Shown here: in pieces, positions 5,901 to 7,235 of the stretch
Position numbering within the stretch: the first letter of the stretch is position 1
Layout: every line of letters starts with the position of its first letter
Assembly (NCBI GenBank): GCA_964576265.1
Contig: CAZNVB010000013.1
Location: 1-7,235, forward strand
Length of the DNA: 7,235 nucleotides
DNA from: CAZNVB01 sp964576265
GTDB taxonomy: Bacteria; Acidobacteriota; Aminicenantia; Aminicenantales; UBA8522
Direction: 5' to 3'
Notes under the pieces: generated by a model
Database searches by the model: none
Seen by the model: the letters and a program-made list of their open reading frames with translations, nothing else
Told to the model about the DNA's origin: nothing
Position numbers and translations under genes: made by a program

Positions 5901-7070
5901 GAAAAGGGGCGCGGAGAGGAGTTTTGCCTCTTCGACCTCGTCCTCGAGCCGAACGATCGGGAACGCCGCTCCGGCGGTCTCGAGGACGAGCTTCGAAGCG
6001 AGAACGGAGAGGGCCCGAGCGCCCAGATTCTGGGGGATGATGACCTGAGATTCGAGACCGTCGGCGAGTCCGTCTTGGTTGGTGTCGGTGTAAAAGCCCT
6101 GGCTGGAGAACATGGTCGTCAGATCGAAGTTTTTCTCCGGGGGAAGCCGCCTTTCCCCGTCTTTGTAACCCGGAGTCAGCATTCTTTTCGGATAGCCCAC
6201 TCGGGGGAGAGAGAGACGCGATTCGAGGCCGGCATGGCGGAGAATCCAGGTCAACCGGCCGATGCCCGGATAGTTAAGAAGAGTCGTCCTCGAGCCGCGG
6301 CGCTGCTCGTTTTCGAGCGATCGGAGAGCCCGCTCGGCCTTATTTTTATTATTCCGATCGGAATAATATAGTTCAACCCAGAGATCGCGGATTTCTCCGC
6401 TGTCGAATTTGAGGCGCCGAACGGCGTCCTTCGACGAAGCGAGGGGAGGAAAATCATAGAAGGCGGCCCGAAACAGGATTTTGTCGGGCGGCGCGCCTTC
6501 GGCCCCGAGGAAAGAGGCGAGATCCCTTTCCAGGGTGAAATACGTCAAGCCGTCCTCGCGCCCCCAGACCTCCCAGAAATAAGGCCAGCGGAGGAAAAAC
6601 GCCCGCCCGGATTTGAGCAGGGCCGTGTCCGATCCGGCGATGACCGCCAGGCTCTCGTCCTTGGGGCCGAGCAGGGCAACCGCCCCCTGATTTGCGTCGA
6701 GCGGGGGAAAATCCGGGCGATGCTCCCGGATCCAATCTTGAACCGGCTTCAGATTCGAGCCGATAAAGACGAAGCGTTGTCCGACCGGAAATTGTGCCAT
6801 CTCCGATTCCGACCGAACCAGGTTCATCTCCTGGGCCAGGCACTCAAAGTTTGCTCGAGCGGCGATGTCGGCGGCAAGGGCGGCTTGGGCGGCCGTCGGG
6901 CGATCGGGAAGGACGATCGTCCAACCGACGGTTTCCGGCCAGCCGTCCCCGTCCTTGTCCAGGAGCCCCTTTCCGGCAGAAAAAATATGGGAGAGACAGA
7001 GCGTCTCGGTCCGGGCATGGCCGACAGAGAACAAAATAAAAACAGCCAAACACGTGAGTTTGGTTTTCAT
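2937..7070 (-). CDS. Giant secreted M14-type zinc carboxypeptidase-like protein with repeated N-terminal modules
   Basis: 1377-residue exported protein; ordinary M14 enzymes need about 300 residues. Residues 1-19 are a Sec signal peptide (cleavage near Gly-His-Ala19). Residues about 36-190 and 325-455 are two related modules. Each opens with a calcium-type loop (DKDGDGWPE at 38-46; DTNQDGLAD at 329-337), then TIVLP/QVIIP, FVFIGS/LFVGES and a GSD/GAD turn. Residues about 505-1000 are further alpha/beta modules, at least two alike (505-567, 581-640). The catalytic domain covers about 1025-1345: zinc motif HANE (His1088, Glu1091), ENPDG at 1126-1130, a third zinc His at 1188 or 1192 (DIHLNLHGYPSHEW), and a probable catalytic Glu1311 in ITYIEE. 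The usual GVDLNRN motif reads GIDVGYQ at 1155-1161, so the carboxylate-binding Asn-Arg pair appears absent. A GAGG site (7079-7082) lies 8 bases before the ATG. It is the first gene of the minus-strand operon. Zinc-peptidase fold is confident; substrate is unknown. Confidence 0.88.
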   Translation of the reverse strand: MKTKLTCLAVFILFSVGHARTETLCLSHIFSAGKGLLDKDGDGWPETVGWTIVLPDRPTAAQAALAADIAARANFECLAQEMNLVRSESEMAQFPVGQRFVFIGSNLKPVQDWIREHRPDFPPLDANQGAVALLGPKDESLAVIAGSDTALLKSGRAFFLRWPYFWEVWGREDGLTYFTLERDLASFLGAEGAPPDKILFRAAFYDFPPLASSKDAVRRLKFDSGEIRDLWVELYYSDRNNKNKAERALRSLENEQRRGSRTTLLNYPGIGRLTWILRHAGLESRLSLPRVGYPKRMLTPGYKDGERRLPPEKNFDLTTMFSSQGFYTDTNQDGLADGLESQVIIPQNLGARALSVLASKLVLETAGAAFPIVRLEDEVEEAKLLSAPLFVGESAFVRELIKTGKLKVPVLRPGFGAAVVVPKAFNKSNALTLLGADEAGLVSLLDYLGLIFPNFKDFGEGHPRLSDVSGDLEKFLGGEKASPEAFLWSSAEKVIRELGHKEFDSVAVEAFLPEPSPEFDSLLKTEIEKKLRPERLEFKVLDLKKPQLVFAKEKNLRWEADEALSLLEKNLPTFSPSSGRLEVSLGLSESPAVRVALKKEIETRLRQAGFPDFDVHVACAYKQGFFWLTETVLPRLRELPVSRLEIRFGEEMEDFSRPKRFYSEPLRWLQELYPADEILAAELGLPLEEIQLEKNRDSSAIYEVIALDKENRILLSDTFSPRTRQLLFLELLPEWGEVKVTTGWLTIRSDDGRTFDASLPTDLENFWEFYQEEVLSSLYAHVMKKTDHEPSSTKQPYFKRLKIELKLSEPDYRLGLDEEMVSSLEAIHDEIYFDTLDFLRGITKIELENLELPADTSRLSAPGNVFPLIHPSSEGKGGSVKVELEDWPAPSPQLIVRLKEKGRAEEVIRKFVFPVLRPKAVRFPSFIFDGNSGRIANLGVVVEFDKEEEYLALLEILQTRAELQKAGLPPRFPSYPGLESMNIQVRFKDLEKAETFIAEKAAPSSPEVIPPQAGSTIVPTETIISPEQALEIVRSLGEKALARSYIGGRSYEERPVPVVEIFTPQAKFVSLARLVSTKPTLFVSARQHANEVSSTNYILKFAELLTSPGRFSDFVKKTNFVLLPMENPDGAALAFELQKLTPFHSLHAGRYGSLGIDVGYQSAGAKRPFLPEAAVRKGLEEKWLPDIHLNLHGYPSHEWVQPFSGYSPYLFRDYWIPRGWFAYYRALRLPVYEKWKEAGDELRRQIAAKLQSKEEFRTSNEKFYRRYWRWAGRWQPHLNPLELHDGLSLFATRRSPVETKLSPRSQITYIEETPELMDETASGKWLAFLSEQGLAYLEAHAEYLSQAAHEVGRIEEETEDRIRLQFIRARPGKVEKR
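6347..6368. repeat. 22-bp perfect palindrome inside the M14 gene
   Basis: Each 11-base arm (TATTATTCCGA) is followed immediately by its exact reverse complement, centred between 6357 and 6358, with no spacer. It lies in an AT-rich patch of an otherwise GC-rich gene and codes for the YYSDRNN segment near residues 235-241. As RNA it could form a hairpin of up to 9 bp with a four-base loop. Function is unknown. Confidence 0.75.
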
Positions 7071-7087
7071 CCCTCTTTCCTCAGATT

Positions 7088-7106
7088 TTCCATGCCCGCC
7101 ATGGAA
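7088..7106. repeat. Inverted repeat in the M14 leader
   Basis: The arms TTCCATG (7088-7094) and CATGGAA (7100-7106) are perfect 7-bp reverse complements around a 5-base spacer. The element begins 17 bases upstream of the M14 start codon and overlaps the transcription start expected from the promoter candidate at 7109-7137. It could be an operator dyad or a 5' UTR hairpin. Confidence 0.5.
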
Positions 7107-7108
7107 TC

Positions 7109-7137
7109 ATTTTGAGCAGAAAAAGATGTCAAGTCAA
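7109..7137 (-). promoter_or_regulatory. Candidate sigma-70-type promoter of the M14 operon
   Basis: On the minus strand, TTGACT (7137-7132; 5 of 6 consensus bases) is separated by 17 bases from CAAAAT (7114-7109; 4 of 6). This would place the transcription start near 7102, about 30 bases before the M14 ATG. Overlapping TTGACA hexamers at 7132-7127 and 7145-7140 have no good -10 partner. The location upstream of the first operon gene supports the call. Confidence 0.4.
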
Positions 7138-7149
7138 CCTGTCAAGTCA
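7127..7149. repeat. Short tandem direct repeat over the -35 region
   Basis: TGTCAAGTCA occurs at 7127-7136 and exactly again at 7140-7149, a 13-base period. On the transcribed strand each copy reads TGACTTGACA, itself two TGAC half-sites. It overlaps the -35 box of the promoter candidate, a position suited to a regulator binding site. Confidence 0.5.
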
Positions 7150-7200
7150 TCTGATAATCTAACCGAAGCATCTATCATCTTGTCATCTAAAAATCTAACC
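7146..7200. repeat. Pair of 19-bp direct repeats upstream of the promoter
   Basis: The 19-base unit GTCATCTGATAATCTAACC at 7146-7164 recurs at 7182-7200 with two mismatches (17 of 19 identical), a 36-base period. The region is clearly more AT-rich than the genes. Spacing of about three and a half helical turns and the place just upstream of the -35 box suit paired activator or repressor sites, although an old tandem duplication would look the same. No third copy is seen in 7201-7235, where I find nothing else. Confidence 0.6.
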
Positions 7201-7235
7201 ATGATGACTCACCACCAAATCAACACTCTTAGGGG

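Noticed and set aside
7141..7235. CRISPR-like spaced repeats at the window end
   Set aside because: Only two imperfect 19-bp copies with a 17-base gap are seen, with no third unit and no cas gene; promoter-associated direct repeats fit better.

Overview
The window comes from a bacterium with a Gram-negative type envelope. It encodes a lipoprotein with a clear lipobox, two further exported proteins, and a LolA/LolB-fold protein. Base composition is moderately GC-rich, with strong GGAGG-type ribosome sites. The combination of genes (M48 lipoprotein, LolA-like protein, very long secreted M14 peptidase, GnnA-like oxidoreductase) reminds me of Acidobacteriota or Candidatus Aminicenantes. That assignment is an inference from memory, not something the sequence proves.

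Layout. Positions 1-432 (+) hold the C-terminal part of a Gfo/Idh/MocA-family oxidoreductase whose start lies outside the window. Everything else that codes runs on the minus strand as one apparent operon, read from right to left. It begins with a 165-base leader and promoter region (7071-7235) rich in direct and inverted repeats. Next come a 1377-residue secreted M14-type metallopeptidase (7070-2937), a previously easy-to-miss 52-residue ORF that starts on the peptidase stop codon (2940-2782), a secreted LolA-like protein (2662-1931) and an M48 metalloprotease lipoprotein (1859-429). The M48 gene converges tail to tail with the oxidoreductase, and the two stop codons share the same four bases, TTAA.

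Gaps. 2663-2781 carries no confident gene. It holds a 27-codon in-frame continuation after the small ORF's stop, then the ribosome site of the LolA-like gene. 1860-1930 holds only a moderate ribosome site for the M48 gene. I see no gene, tRNA or CRISPR in 7071-7235.

How the genes may work together. All three large minus-strand products carry export signals, so they should act in the periplasm or at the outer membrane. Two are zinc-peptidase relatives and the third is a lipid/lipoprotein-binding fold. A role in envelope protein turnover or extracellular peptide use is plausible but unproven. The most unusual items are the M14 protein (about 1000 residues of repeated alpha/beta modules before the catalytic domain, and apparent loss of the Asn-Arg pair that normally reads the substrate carboxylate), the coupled 52-codon ORF, a 22-bp perfect palindrome inside the M14 gene, and the repeat-dense promoter.
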